A stretch of DNA of 64,000 nt. It comes from Streptomyces mobaraensis NBRC 13819 = DSM 40847. GTDB lineage: Bacteria > Actinomycetota > Actinomycetes > Streptomycetales > Streptomycetaceae. The stretch is from the NCBI RefSeq assembly GCF_017916255.1, contig NZ_CP072827.1, forward strand, positions 5,295,501-5,359,500, read 5' to 3'. This document shows, one piece after another, positions 29,916-40,142 of the stretch (positions within the stretch are counted from its first letter, which is position 1; each line of letters starts with the position of its first letter). Under the pieces are notes generated by a model. That model saw nothing but the letters and a program-made list of their open reading frames with translations, searched no databases and was not told where the DNA came from. Made by a program: the position numbers and the translations under genes.

Positions 29916-31157
29916 ATGACCGAGACCGCGCAACACCCGCTGTCCGCCGCCCCCTTGACCCCGCCCGCCGACTCCGGAGCCGCCGCCCGCCCCTGGCCGC
30001 AGGACCGGGCCTGTCCGTACCATCCGCCCGCCGGTCACCTCCCGGCCCCCGAGGACCGCCCGCTCTCCCGGGTGACGCTCTTCGACGGCCGGGAGGTCTG
30101 GTTCGTCACCGGCCACGCCGAGGTCCGGGCCCTGCTCCGCGACCGCCGCCTCTCCGCCGACCGGCAGCACCCGGACTTCCCCGTCACCGTGCCGCGCCTC
30201 GCCGAACAGGCCGTCCGGCCGCTCCCGCTGCTGGGCGCCGACGACCCCCTCCACAACCGCCAGCGCCGGACCCTCATCCCGGGCTTCGGCCTCCAGCGGA
30301 TCACCGCCCTCCGCCCCGCGATCCAGCAGGTCGTGGACGACCTCCTCGACCGCATGCTCGCCGCCGGCCCGGAGGCCGACCTCGTCACCGCGTTCGCCCT
30401 CCCCGTACCGTCCACGGTGATCTGCTCCCTGCTCGGAGTGCCGTACGACGACCACGAGTTCTTCGAGACCCACTCGCGGCGGCTGCTGGTCGCGGAGACC
30501 GCGGCGGAGGCCGGCGAGTCGCGCGAGGAATTACGGGCGTACTTCCGCCGGCTGCTCGACCGCAAGCGCGAGGCGCCGGGCGACGCCCTCCTCGACACCC
30601 TCCTGGCGGACCCCTCCGGCACCCTGGACCGCGAGGAACTGGTCTCCATGGCGCTGCTGCTGCTCATCGCCGGCCACGAGACCACGTCCAACATGATCTC
30701 CCTCGGCACCTACACCCTGCTCCGCCACCCGGAGCAACTGGCCGCGCTGCGCGCCGATCCGGAGCTGATGCGCGGCGCGGTCGAGGAACTGCTGCGCTAC
30801 CTCTCGATCGCCGACTCGCTGGTGCGGGTGGCCGTGGCGGACGTCGAGGTGGCCGGGGAGACGATCCGGGCGGGTGAGGGCGTGCTGCTCGCCACCCCGG
30901 AGGCCAACCGCGATCCGGCCTCCTACCCCGACCCCGACACCCTCGACGTGCGCCGCTCCGCCCGCCACCACGTGGCCTTCGGCTACGGGATCCACCAGTG
31001 CCTGGGCCAGAACCTGGCCCGCGCGGAGCTCGAAATCGCCTTCTCGTCCCTGTTCGCCCGTATCCCCACGCTGCGGCTGGCCGTTGCCCCCGATGAGGTG
31101 TCCGTCAAACCCGGCGGCACCGTGCAAGGACTGTTCGCCCTCCCGGTCACCTGGTGA
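29916..31157 (+). CDS. Cytochrome P450
   Basis: The 413-residue class I P450 shows the I-helix LLLIAGHETTSN (about 250), the K-helix ExxR in VEELLRYLS and the heme motif FGYGIHQCLGQNLARAELE with Cys362. It starts MTETAQHPLS behind GCCGGAGGTCG. A ferredoxin gene follows after 20 bases, so the pair forms a P450/redox partner operon. Codon 206 is TTA (30531-30533), the rare leucine codon read by the bldA tRNA. Translation may therefore be confined to late growth or aerial development. The substrate is unknown. Confidence 0.95.
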   Translation: MTETAQHPLSAAPLTPPADSGAAARPWPQDRACPYHPPAGHLPAPEDRPLSRVTLFDGREVWFVTGHAEVRALLRDRRLSADRQHPDFPVTVPRLAEQAVRPLPLLGADDPLHNRQRRTLIPGFGLQRITALRPAIQQVVDDLLDRMLAAGPEADLVTAFALPVPSTVICSLLGVPYDDHEFFETHSRRLLVAETAAEAGESREELRAYFRRLLDRKREAPGDALLDTLLADPSGTLDREELVSMALLLLIAGHETTSNMISLGTYTLLRHPEQLAALRADPELMRGAVEELLRYLSIADSLVRVAVADVEVAGETIRAGEGVLLATPEANRDPASYPDPDTLDVRRSARHHVAFGYGIHQCLGQNLARAELEIAFSSLFARIPTLRLAVAPDEVSVKPGGTVQGLFALPVTW

Positions 31158-31177
31158 CCGCAGAACGGAGTACTCCC

Positions 31178-31369
31178 ATGCGCGTGAGCATCGATTCGGA
31201 CCTGTGCATCGGCTCGGGTCAGTGCGCCCTCACCGCCCCCGGCGTCTTCGACACGGACGACGACGGCTTCGGCGTCGTCCGGTCGGAGGGCGAGGGCGGC
31301 GCGGACCCGATGGTGAAGGAGGCGGTGCGGGCCTGTCCGGTCCAGGCGATCACCCTCGACGAGGACTGA
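31178..31369 (+). CDS. [3Fe-4S]-type ferredoxin
   Basis: The 63-residue protein is MRVSIDSDLCIGSGQCALTAPGVF...VRACPVQAITLDED. Three Cys (CIGSGQC and ACP) fit the [3Fe-4S] ferredoxins that feed electrons to Streptomyces P450s. It lies 20 bases after the P450 and is cotranscribed with it. Confidence 0.95.
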   Translation: MRVSIDSDLCIGSGQCALTAPGVFDTDDDGFGVVRSEGEGGADPMVKEAVRACPVQAITLDED

Positions 31370-31388
31370 GGGCAACCCGCTCCCGGGT

Positions 31389-31425
31389 GCGGCCGGGCGG
31401 GCGTCGCGCCCTTCCGCCCGGCCGC
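31389..31425. terminator. Bidirectional terminator
   Basis: Perfect 12-bp stem GCGGCCGGGCGG / CCGCCCGGCCGC with a 13-base loop. It lies between the convergent ferredoxin and serine hydrolase genes. Confidence 0.75.
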
Positions 31426-31440
31426 CCCGGAGCGCGGGGC

Positions 31441-32379
31441 TCACACGCCCGGCGGCATGACCTCCTGCGGGTGTGCCGGCGGAGCGATGAGCTGGGCGTG
31501 GTTCGCCGCCGGGTTGACGTCGCGGTGGACAGCGCGGGCGACGGCCTGGATGGCGTCGATGCCGCCCTGCCAGGTGCGGTTGCCGTGCGTGAGGACGGAC
31601 ATGGTGTACGTCCGGCCGCCGACGGTGAAGGCGCCGATGCTGTGCACGCGCCACAGGTGGTCCCGGTCGCGCTGCAGCCAGCCGTTCTTGACGTGCACCT
31701 TGGTGCCCTTGGGGGCGCCGGCCGGGGTGCCCCAGCGCTGCGACGAGATCACCTTGTTCATCAGGTCGAGGGCGTAGGCCCGGGACTTGTCGGTGATCAG
31801 CTTGTTGCGCGAGGTGAACAGGGCGAGAAGCCGCTGCTCGTCCCGCGCGGTGATCTGGGTGGTGCCCCAGGTCTGGTTGGGGAGCGTGCGCTTCATACCG
31901 GCGGCCTTGACGAACGACGTGATCTTCGCCGTGGTGAGGCGGTTGCGGAGCTCCGTCGTGGAGTCGTTGTCCGACTCGGTGATCATCTTGTGCGCGAGCG
32001 CCTTCTCACGCGACGTCAGCGAGCGCTTCGCCCGGTCGGCGTCCCACAGCAGGGTGCCGAGGACGATCGGCTTGAAGACGCTCGCGGAGTCGAACTGCCG
32101 GTCCGCGTCGTAGGTGCAGCTCGTCTTCGTCGCCGGGTCGTCGAACGCGATGCCGGTGTGTCCGGCCCGGCCGCGCAGCGCCGCGGTGATGTCCTTGGTG
32201 AGCTTGGCGGCGAGCCCGGCCTTGCCCGAGGTACAGACGACCTTCGGCCCGGCCGCGGCGGCGGGCTCAGCCACGGCGAGCGGCGCGGCGACGGCCGCGG
32301 CGGCGACGACGGCGGTGAGGGCGCGACGTGGGAGGCGGCGGGGGCTCGGGGCGTCTTCGGGTATCGGGTGTGCGGTCAC
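31441..32379 (-). CDS. Secreted serine hydrolase of the class A beta-lactamase fold
   Basis: This is a protein of about 312 residues. A Tat/Sec-like N-terminus (SPRRLPRRALTAVVAAAAVAAPL, cleavage near AEPAAAAG) precedes a penicillin-binding fold. The motifs are S100-V-F-K103 (SxxK), S136-D-N138 (SDN) and VHVKNGW in place of KTG. The Glu166 region of true class A beta-lactamases is not evident, so a DD-peptidase-like or non-hydrolytic role is as likely as antibiotic resistance. GTG 32379 is chosen for its AGGGGGG site and because the upstream residues do not look coding. It is convergent with the ferredoxin gene. Confidence 0.85.
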   Translation of the reverse strand: MTAHPIPEDAPSPRRLPRRALTAVVAAAAVAAPLAVAEPAAAAGPKVVCTSGKAGLAAKLTKDITAALRGRAGHTGIAFDDPATKTSCTYDADRQFDSASVFKPIVLGTLLWDADRAKRSLTSREKALAHKMITESDNDSTTELRNRLTTAKITSFVKAAGMKRTLPNQTWGTTQITARDEQRLLALFTSRNKLITDKSRAYALDLMNKVISSQRWGTPAGAPKGTKVHVKNGWLQRDRDHLWRVHSIGAFTVGGRTYTMSVLTHGNRTWQGGIDAIQAVARAVHRDVNPAANHAQLIAPPAHPQEVMPPGV

Positions 32380-32710
32380 GACAGGTTCCCCCCTGAGGTG
32401 TGCGGTGGCGGGCCATGCGCGGTGACGGCGCACTTTTTGACCCGCCCTTGAATCGAATGACCGCCCGATTCTCGCTCATGCTTCCTTCTGGTGTGACGGG
32501 TGGTTCGCCTGAGCCGGTCGCCCGGCTGGCCGGAACCTTCCCTTCTGGGCCGCAGTTCGCGCCCGGCGACTGAGGACGCGTTCGATGTGCGCGCGGGCCG
32601 CCTCGCGGCACACCGGACCGTCCGCGGTGAGCGCGTGGAGCGTCCACCGAGCGCTCGCCCGTGGAACATTCGTCCAAGACGGGACCGCCGGATTCGGCGA
32701 CCGTAGGGGC
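32380..32710. other. 331-bp divergent promoter region
   Basis: It lies between the secreted serine hydrolase and the AraC-type gene. An inverted repeat GAATCG-N10-CGATTC (32450-32471) is a possible operator or promoter element. No gene or RNA is apparent. Confidence 0.45.
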
Positions 32711-33580
32711 ATGCGCAGCTACGACACGGGCCTCGCCCCTATGAACGCCGACGCCGGGGACGGCTGGGATGCCAGGGGCGGTTGGGATGCCAGGGGCGGC
32801 TGGGAGGCCGTCCCCGGCGTCCGGATGGCGGGCTTCCGGGACCGTGCCGCCGGCGGACTGCACAAGCGGGTGCTGCCTCGGCCCGACGTGGTCGTCGTCA
32901 TCGGGTTCGGAGAGGACCCGTTCACGGTCGACGGCGCCACCGGACGGCAGTCCGTGCGGAGTTTCGTCGCAGCGCCGGCGCCCGGCCCGGCCCGCGTCGC
33001 CGGGGAACGCGTCGAGTGCGTCGAGATGCGCCTGTCGCCACCCGCCGCCTACGCGCTGCTCGGCGGCGTCCTCCCGCACCCGCCGGACCGGCCGGTCGTC
33101 GGCCTGGACGAGGTGTGGGGACGGCAGGAGCGGCAGCTGCGGGAGCGGCTGCCCGAAACCGCGTCGTGGGAGGAACGCCTCGCCCTGGTGGACGAGTTCC
33201 TCACCCGGCGGGCCGCGCGGGCGCCGGCGATGGCACCCGAGGTCGTGGCCGCCTGGGAGCACATCGTGACCCGCCGGGGCCGGGTACGGGTCGGCGAACT
33301 CGCCGCATCCTGCGGCTGGAGCCGCAAGCGTCTGTGGTCCCGGTTCACCGCACAGATCGGCCTCACCCCCAAGCGCGCCGCCATGCTCGTCCGTTTCGAC
33401 CACGCCGCGCGGGCGCTCCGCGCGGGCCGGAGCGCCGCCGACACCGCCCTGGCGTGCGGCTACACCGACCAGCCGCATCTCCACCGCGACGTACTGGCGT
33501 TCGCGGGCTGCACTCCGGGCGCCCTGGCCGCGCGGGCGGCCGCCCCCACTCGCCGTTCGACGGAAGGAAGAAACCCGTGA
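32711..33580 (+). CDS. AraC family transcriptional regulator
   Basis: This is a protein of about 289 residues. The N-terminal sensing half starts after a short repeat (GWDARGGWDARGGWEA). The C-terminal double helix-turn-helix includes VRVGELAASCGWSRKRLWSRFTAQIGLTPKRA and ACGYTDQPHLHRDVLAFAGCTP. The ATG at 32711 has a close AGGGG; a later Met (32741) is possible. Its stop overlaps the GTG start of the methyltransferase (GTGA), so the two are translationally coupled and the regulator probably controls its own operon. Confidence 0.9.
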   Translation: MRSYDTGLAPMNADAGDGWDARGGWDARGGWEAVPGVRMAGFRDRAAGGLHKRVLPRPDVVVVIGFGEDPFTVDGATGRQSVRSFVAAPAPGPARVAGERVECVEMRLSPPAAYALLGGVLPHPPDRPVVGLDEVWGRQERQLRERLPETASWEERLALVDEFLTRRAARAPAMAPEVVAAWEHIVTRRGRVRVGELAASCGWSRKRLWSRFTAQIGLTPKRAAMLVRFDHAARALRAGRSAADTALACGYTDQPHLHRDVLAFAGCTPGALAARAAAPTRRSTEGRNP

Positions 33581-34635
33581 AGACCCCCGAGACCCGGGCG
33601 GCGGACACCGCCGACCGGAGCCTGATCGTCCGGACCGCCTTCGGCAGCATGGCCGCGCAGACCCTGCGCGCGGCGGTGCGGCTGCGGGTGGTCGAGCTGA
33701 TCGGCGACACCCCGCGCCGGGCCGACGCCATAGCCGCCGACGCCGGAGCCGAGCCCCGGCCCGTGACCCGGCTGCTGCGCGCCCTGGCCGCCCTCGGCGT
33801 GCTGCGGGAACACACCCCCGGCACCTTCTCGGTGACCCCCGCCGGCACGCTCCTCGACCCGAGCCGCCCCGGCTCGCTCGCCTCGTTCGTGCGCGTCTTC
33901 ACCGACCCGGTGTCCACCCGCGCCTGGGAGCACCTGGACGACAGCGTCCGCACCGGCGACGTCGCGTTCGACGCGGTCTTCGGCACGGACTTCTTCGGCC
34001 ACCTCGCCCGGCACCCCGAGCTGTCGGAGGCGTTCAACACGGCCATGGGCCAGGCCACCGGCGCGACCGCCGCCGCCCTCCCGGCCGCCTACGATTTCGG
34101 CCGGTTCACCTCCGTCACGGACGTCGGCGGAGGCGACGGCACCCTCCTGGCCGGTGTCCTCACGGCGTACCCGGACCTCACCGGCGTCGTCTTCGACACG
34201 GCGGAGGGCCTGGCCGGGGCACCGGAAACACTGGAGCGGCACGGACTCACGGGACGCTGCTCCCCGCACGCCGGCGACTTCTTCCGTTCCGTACCGGCGG
34301 GTTCGGACCTCTACCTGATCAAAAGCGTCCTGCACGACTGGCCGGACGAGAAGGCGGCCACCATCCTGCGCCACTGCCGCGAGGCGCTGCCGCCCGGCGG
34401 CCGGATTCTGATCGTGGAACCCGTGCTCCCCGACACCGTCGATCCCGAAGCCCCCGTCACCGGCGGCGGAATCACCTATCTGAGCGACCTGAACATGCTG
34501 GTGAACGTGAGCGGCCGGGAACGCACCCGCGCGGACTTCGAGGACGTCTGCCGGCGCGCGGGCCTGACCGTCGTCTCGGTGACGCCGCTCGCGGGAGCCG
34601 CGCCGTTCTCCCTCGTCGAGGCCGCCGCGGACTGA
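33577..34635 (+). CDS. O-methyltransferase (SAM-dependent, plant/polyketide type)
   Basis: This is a 352-residue enzyme. An N-terminal dimerisation winged-helix domain (TLRAAVRLRVVELIGDTPRRADAIAADAGAEPRPVTRLLRALAALG) is followed by a Rossmann domain with DVGGGDGTLL (SAM binding) and KSVLHDWPDEKA (the His acting as base). It resembles acetylserotonin/polyketide O-methyltransferases that decorate secondary metabolites. GTG 33577 overlaps the previous stop and is preceded by GGAAGGAAG. No biosynthetic genes flank it, so its substrate may be made or acquired elsewhere. Confidence 0.93.
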   Translation: MKTPETRAADTADRSLIVRTAFGSMAAQTLRAAVRLRVVELIGDTPRRADAIAADAGAEPRPVTRLLRALAALGVLREHTPGTFSVTPAGTLLDPSRPGSLASFVRVFTDPVSTRAWEHLDDSVRTGDVAFDAVFGTDFFGHLARHPELSEAFNTAMGQATGATAAALPAAYDFGRFTSVTDVGGGDGTLLAGVLTAYPDLTGVVFDTAEGLAGAPETLERHGLTGRCSPHAGDFFRSVPAGSDLYLIKSVLHDWPDEKAATILRHCREALPPGGRILIVEPVLPDTVDPEAPVTGGGITYLSDLNMLVNVSGRERTRADFEDVCRRAGLTVVSVTPLAGAAPFSLVEAAAD

Positions 34636-34776
34636 TCCGCGCGGCGCCGCTCCCGGGGGCGGGACGAGTCCCGGACCCCGCCCCGCGCGCTCGCCCTGAC
34701 GCGCACCCGAGCGGCCGGCCCGGGGCGGGGGACGGACGGAGGCGCGGGCCGGGACCGGCCACGACGGTCCCGGCAC

Positions 34777-34830
34777 GCGCCTGGGCCCGGCACGCCCCTC
34801 CCGGCGCCTGGGCCCGGCACGCCCCTCCCG
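34777..34830. repeat. Perfect tandem duplication, 27 bp x 2
   Basis: Units 34777-34803 and 34804-34830 are identical (each starts GCGCCTGGGCCCGGCACG and ends CCCCTCCCG). They lie downstream of the convergent methyltransferase and PucR genes. Probably neutral slippage. Confidence 0.85.
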
Positions 34831-34849
34831 GTGCCCTTCGGCCCCCGCC

Positions 34850-36079
34850 CTACCCCAGTCGCGCCGCCTTCAGCGTCATGTGGAGCAGCAGCCGGTCCTC
34901 GCCGTTGTCCAGGTCCAGGCCGGTGAGCTGTTCCACGCGGGACAGCCGGTAGTAGAGCGTCTGCCGGTGGATGCCGAGGGCCGCGGCGGCGCGGCCGGCC
35001 TGGCCCGCGCAGTCCAGGTAGAGCTCCGTCGTACGGGCCAGCTCGGCGTGGGAGCGCTCCAGGAGGGGGCGGACGGCGTGGTCGGCCGCGCGGTCGGCGG
35101 GGAGGCCGGTCAGGACGCGGTACGGGCCGATGGCCGCCCATTCGGCGAGCGGGCCGAGCCGGCGTTCGGCCGCCGCCGCGCGGGCCGCGGCCAGCGCCTC
35201 CGACCAGGCGTCGGTCAGCTCCGCGAGGCCCTTGCGCGGGGTGCCCAGACCGGCCGCGGCCAGGCCCGGACCGCCGTCCGCCCCGGCGCGGGGGGAGTGC
35301 AGCAGCCGGTCGGCCGCGGCCCGGGCGGGGGCCGGGGCGCTGAGGGCGCGCAACCGGACCAGGGCGGCCAGGGCCGCCGAGCCGTCCGGCAGGCTGTCCG
35401 GCACCGCGCAGAGTGCCGCCACGCCCGACCGGGCGGCGAACGCCGAGCCCGGCCGGTCGCTCGTGGCGTCGTGGGGGTCGTCGGCGTCCGTCCGCCAGGG
35501 CGCCACCGCCAGCAGTGCCAGCGGCCCGTCGGCCGCCGGACCCAGGGCGTCGCGGAGGGCCAGGCGCGCCGCGTCGCGGCCCGCCGGGCGCGCGGTCAGC
35601 AGGTCCCGCAGCAGCTCGCCCAGCTCCGCGCCCGCCCGGGCCTCCGCCGCGAGCAGGGCGCCGATCCGGGCGGCCGTCTCCATGGCCTGCGCCACGCGCG
35701 GGTCCGGTGTGGCGGGGCCCAGGTCGAGCCCGGCCAGGTGCTCGTCGTCCAGCAGCCAGACGTAGCCGTGCACCACGCCCCGGTGGCGTACGGGCAGGCA
35801 GATGCGGCCCTTGAACACGCCCGCCGCCGGGTCCGGCGGGATCCGCATCGGCGCCTGCGCCCGGGCGATCCCGAACGCCTCGAACCAGGCCCGGACGGCC
35901 GCCGTCGAGCGCCGCTGGAGGATCGAGCGCGTCCGTACGGGGTCCATCGACACTTCCAGGTCGTCGTCGCCGCCGTGCGCGCCGAAGGCGATCAGGCCGA
36001 AGTCGCGGTCCTCCAGGGTCGCGGGGGCGCCGAACACCGCCGAGATCTCGTCCACGAGCTGCTGGTACTCGCCCCGCAT
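34850..36079 (-). CDS. PucR family regulator, probable activator of proline catabolism
   Basis: This is a protein of about 409 residues. The N-terminal sensing region ([40 protein letters not shown]...) and a GGDEF-like linker precede a C-terminal PucR helix-turn-helix ([50 protein letters not shown]). It is divergent from proline dehydrogenase and pruA. In Corynebacterium and Streptomyces a PucR-type protein called PutR activates these genes in response to proline; by position this is the same regulator. A 20-bp dyad (36203-36222) lies in the shared region. Confidence 0.9.
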   Translation of the reverse strand: MRGEYQQLVDEISAVFGAPATLEDRDFGLIAFGAHGGDDDLEVSMDPVRTRSILQRRSTAAVRAWFEAFGIARAQAPMRIPPDPAAGVFKGRICLPVRHRGVVHGYVWLLDDEHLAGLDLGPATPDPRVAQAMETAARIGALLAAEARAGAELGELLRDLLTARPAGRDAARLALRDALGPAADGPLALLAVAPWRTDADDPHDATSDRPGSAFAARSGVAALCAVPDSLPDGSAALAALVRLRALSAPAPARAAADRLLHSPRAGADGGPGLAAAGLGTPRKGLAELTDAWSEALAAARAAAAERRLGPLAEWAAIGPYRVLTGLPADRAADHAVRPLLERSHAELARTTELYLDCAGQAGRAAAALGIHRQTLYYRLSRVEQLTGLDLDNGEDRLLLHMTLKAARLG

Positions 36080-36202
36080 GACGCGCCGCACTCCTTTTCG
36101 TCCCTTGTGTCCCGTCCCCGTAGTCCCCGGGCACCATTGTCATACATCTGTCTGAGATCCCGGCCACGGATGCGTGACAGCTGTCGATGGTCCGCGAGGT
36201 GG

Positions 36203-36222
36203 CGTGAAATCTACGTTTCACG
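36203..36222. promoter_or_regulatory. Operator candidate in the proline-catabolism promoter
   Basis: Perfect dyad CGTGAAA-TCTACG-TTTCACG lies 56 bases upstream of the proline dehydrogenase start. A second short palindrome, GACAGCTGTC, lies at 36176-36185. Assignment to the PucR regulator is inference. Confidence 0.55.
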
Positions 36223-36278
36223 TCGAGTTGGTTATGCCGTCGCCCCAGGGGGGACCGGCCGTCATCGTGGAGGTGCCC

Positions 36279-37205
36279 GTGCTGGGTCCCGTCATCCTCG
36301 CCGCCTCGCGCAGCGACCGCATGCGTCGTTTCGTGTCGGCCGCCCCGGGCACCAAGCAGGTCGTCGACCGCTTCATCGCGGGCGAGACCGTCGACCAGGT
36401 CATCCCGATCGTCAAGGACGCCGCGGCCAAGGGCCTGGAGGTCACCCTCGACGTCGTCGGCGAGGACATCACCACCGTCGAGCAGTCGTACGCGGCCCGT
36501 GACGCCTACCTGGAGCTGATCGAGCGCCTCAAGGAGCTGGGCCTCGGCGAGCGCGCCGAGATGTCCGTGAAGCTGTCGATGTTCGGCCAGGCGCTGGAGG
36601 GCGGCCACGAGCTGGCCCTCGCCAACGTCCGACCGGTCGTCGAGGCCGCCGCCGCCATAGGCACCACCGTCACGCTGGACGCCGAGGACCACACCACCCT
36701 CGACTCGATGTTCGCCATCCACGAGGAGCTGCGGAAGGACTTCCCGCAGACCGGCTGCGTCATCCAGGCGTACCTCTTCCGCACCGAGGACGACGCCCGC
36801 CGGCTCGCCGCCGCGGGCAGCCGAGTGCGTATCGTGAAGGGTGCGTACAAGGAACCCGCCTCCGTCGCCTACCAGGACAAGGCCGAGATCGACAAGGCGT
36901 TCGTCCGCATCGTCAGGATCCTGATGGCGGGCGAGGGCTACCCGATGATCGGGTCGCACGACCCGCGTCTGATCGCGATCACCCAGGAGCTGGCCCGGCA
37001 GGCGGGGCGCAAGCTGGACGAGTACGAGTTCCAGATGCTCTACGGCATCCGCGGTGACGAGCACGTCCGGCTGGCCGCCGAGGGCCACCGGATGCGGGTC
37101 TACACGGCCTACGGCACCGACTGGTACGGGTACTTCATGCGCCGCCTCGCGGAGAAGCCCGCCAACCTGCTGTTCTTCCTCCGCTCGATGATCACCAAGG
37201 GCTGA
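36279..37205 (+). CDS. Proline dehydrogenase
   Basis: This is a 308-residue monofunctional, FAD-dependent TIM-barrel enzyme that oxidises proline to pyrroline-5-carboxylate. Conserved blocks are VTLDVVGEDITT, MSVKLSMFGQALEGG, CVIQAYLFRTEDD, RIVKGAYKEPASVAYQ, MIGSHDPRLI and EFQMLYGIRGDE. GTG 36279 with GGAGG six bases upstream fits the family start VLGPVILAASRSDRMRRFV. It lies 34 bases upstream of pruA and is cotranscribed with it. Confidence 0.95.
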   Translation: MLGPVILAASRSDRMRRFVSAAPGTKQVVDRFIAGETVDQVIPIVKDAAAKGLEVTLDVVGEDITTVEQSYAARDAYLELIERLKELGLGERAEMSVKLSMFGQALEGGHELALANVRPVVEAAAAIGTTVTLDAEDHTTLDSMFAIHEELRKDFPQTGCVIQAYLFRTEDDARRLAAAGSRVRIVKGAYKEPASVAYQDKAEIDKAFVRIVRILMAGEGYPMIGSHDPRLIAITQELARQAGRKLDEYEFQMLYGIRGDEHVRLAAEGHRMRVYTAYGTDWYGYFMRRLAEKPANLLFFLRSMITKG

Positions 37206-37239
37206 GACCCTCACAACCCCGTAAGGAGCCACGAGACTC

Positions 37240-38871
<1,632 letters not shown>

Positions 38872-38890
38872 CCTGCCCTCGGTGCTCGTA

Positions 38891-38930
38891 CCCCCGCCCC
38901 CGTCCGGCTTGCGCCGGGCGGGGGCGGGGG
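38891..38930 (+). terminator. Terminator after pruA
   Basis: An 18-bp stem CCCCCGCCCCCGTCCGGC / GCCGGGCGGGGGCGGGGG with one G-T pair and a 4-base loop, 19 bases past the pruA stop. Confidence 0.85.
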
Positions 38931-39015
38931 CGTTCCGGCCGCCGGTGCGTTCCGGCTGTCGGCGCATGACGGTCGGCGGTTCCCGGGGCTCCGACGGCGT
39001 CAGGCTTCGACGGCG

Positions 39016-39906
39016 TCAGGCGGCGACGTCGTAGGCGGGCGTGCCGAGCCGCAGCTCGGCCGGCGCTCCGCCGCGCGCCGCGTCCAGGGCCGCTCTGACC
39101 CGGCGGGCCTGGTGCGGAGAGCAGTGCTCGTCCATTCCGGGGACGGGGACCCAGGCGTAACCGGCCAGGCCGGGCCACTCGGGCAGCCGCACGCTGATCT
39201 CGTCGCCGAGCGCGGCCACGGCGTACACGAAGGTGATCCCCGCGCTGCTGCCGTCCCCCCGAACCCAGTCGGTGACGAGCAGCCGCGCGGGGCGGACGGC
39301 CAGGCCGGTCTCCTCCCGCACGGTTCTGGCCATGGCCTCCCAGGTGGGCTCGCCCGCGACCGCGGGCCCGCCGGGCAGGCGGAAGTTGGTGCCGGGTACG
39401 CCGGGGTGCGCGGGCGACACCATGAGCACGTCCTGCTCGCCTGCCTCGGCGGGTGAGGGACGGCAGATCAGCGCCCGCGCGGTCACCCGCACGCACGCCG
39501 CCGGGTCCGCGCCCGCCAGACCGAGCTTTCGCCGGTGCGCCAGCAGCTCCCGAGTGATCAGCGCCAGACTCCGGCAGTAGGTGAACGCCGACGCCAGCCC
39601 GTCTCCGGGGCCCGTGCACCGGGCCCGGTACGTCGCCTCGTCCGCGGCCCGCTCGGCGGCGACCCGCCGCGGGTCGTCCACCGGCAGCGACTCCCGTGCC
39701 GTGCCCTTGATCCAGGGCGCCCACTCATTGATGAAACGGCGCAGTTCGGCGGCCGACGCTTCCATGATCTCCGCCGGCGGCGGCATGCTCGCGGTGAGGA
39801 TCAGGCCGGCGGTGCTTTCGATGTCCGCTTCGGCTTCGGGGCGGAGGGTCGGCGGGGCGCCGCGTCGTCCTGCGTGGGGCATGGCTGTACCGGGCCAGAC
39901 GGGCAT
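39016..39906 (-). CDS. Nudix-domain protein with N-terminal DUF6415-like region
   Basis: This is a 296-residue protein. The first 150 residues (EADIESTAGLILTASMPPPAEIMEASAAELRRFINEWAPWI...LALITRELLAHRR) resemble the helical DUF6415 proteins of Streptomyces. The C-terminal half has a Nudix box GGPAVAGEPTWEAMARTVREETGL, which fits G-x5-E-x7-R-x-U-x-E-E-x-G-U but has Thr in place of the first Glu of REU. The metal-binding EE is kept, so activity on a nucleoside-diphosphate-type substrate is plausible. GAGGAG with nine bases of spacing precedes ATG 39906. It is divergent from the XRE regulator at 40143. Confidence 0.75.
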   Translation of the reverse strand: MPVWPGTAMPHAGRRGAPPTLRPEAEADIESTAGLILTASMPPPAEIMEASAAELRRFINEWAPWIKGTARESLPVDDPRRVAAERAADEATYRARCTGPGDGLASAFTYCRSLALITRELLAHRRKLGLAGADPAACVRVTARALICRPSPAEAGEQDVLMVSPAHPGVPGTNFRLPGGPAVAGEPTWEAMARTVREETGLAVRPARLLVTDWVRGDGSSAGITFVYAVAALGDEISVRLPEWPGLAGYAWVPVPGMDEHCSPHQARRVRAALDAARGGAPAELRLGTPAYDVAA

Positions 39907-40089
39907 GGGGGTCGGTCTCCTCGGTGGGGGATGGTCATCGGGAACCGCTGTACGCCGGCGCACACCCTTTCGTTCGCTGACGTGTGCGACGCCACGGTCT
40001 GAACGCCGCAGGGTAATTCGAACACAGCCTCGTACAGGGGGAGTTGCGTGTCCCGGTTCCGGACTCCAGTATCCGTCCCAGCCCTTATG

Positions 40090-40112
40090 CTCAACCCCAC
40101 CTCTGGGTTGAG
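40090..40112. promoter_or_regulatory. Operator candidate upstream of the XRE-DUF5753 gene
   Basis: Perfect inverted repeat CTCAACCC-N7-GGGTTGAG, ending 30 bases before the XRE start, in the region shared with the divergent Nudix gene. Confidence 0.6.
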
Positions 40113-40142
40113 TGATCACCAAGTCGATTGGGGGGTACAACT

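Noticed and set aside
31441..32379. Annotation as an antibiotic-resistance beta-lactamase
   Set aside because: The KTG motif is KNG and the deacylation Glu is not evident, so only the fold can be claimed.
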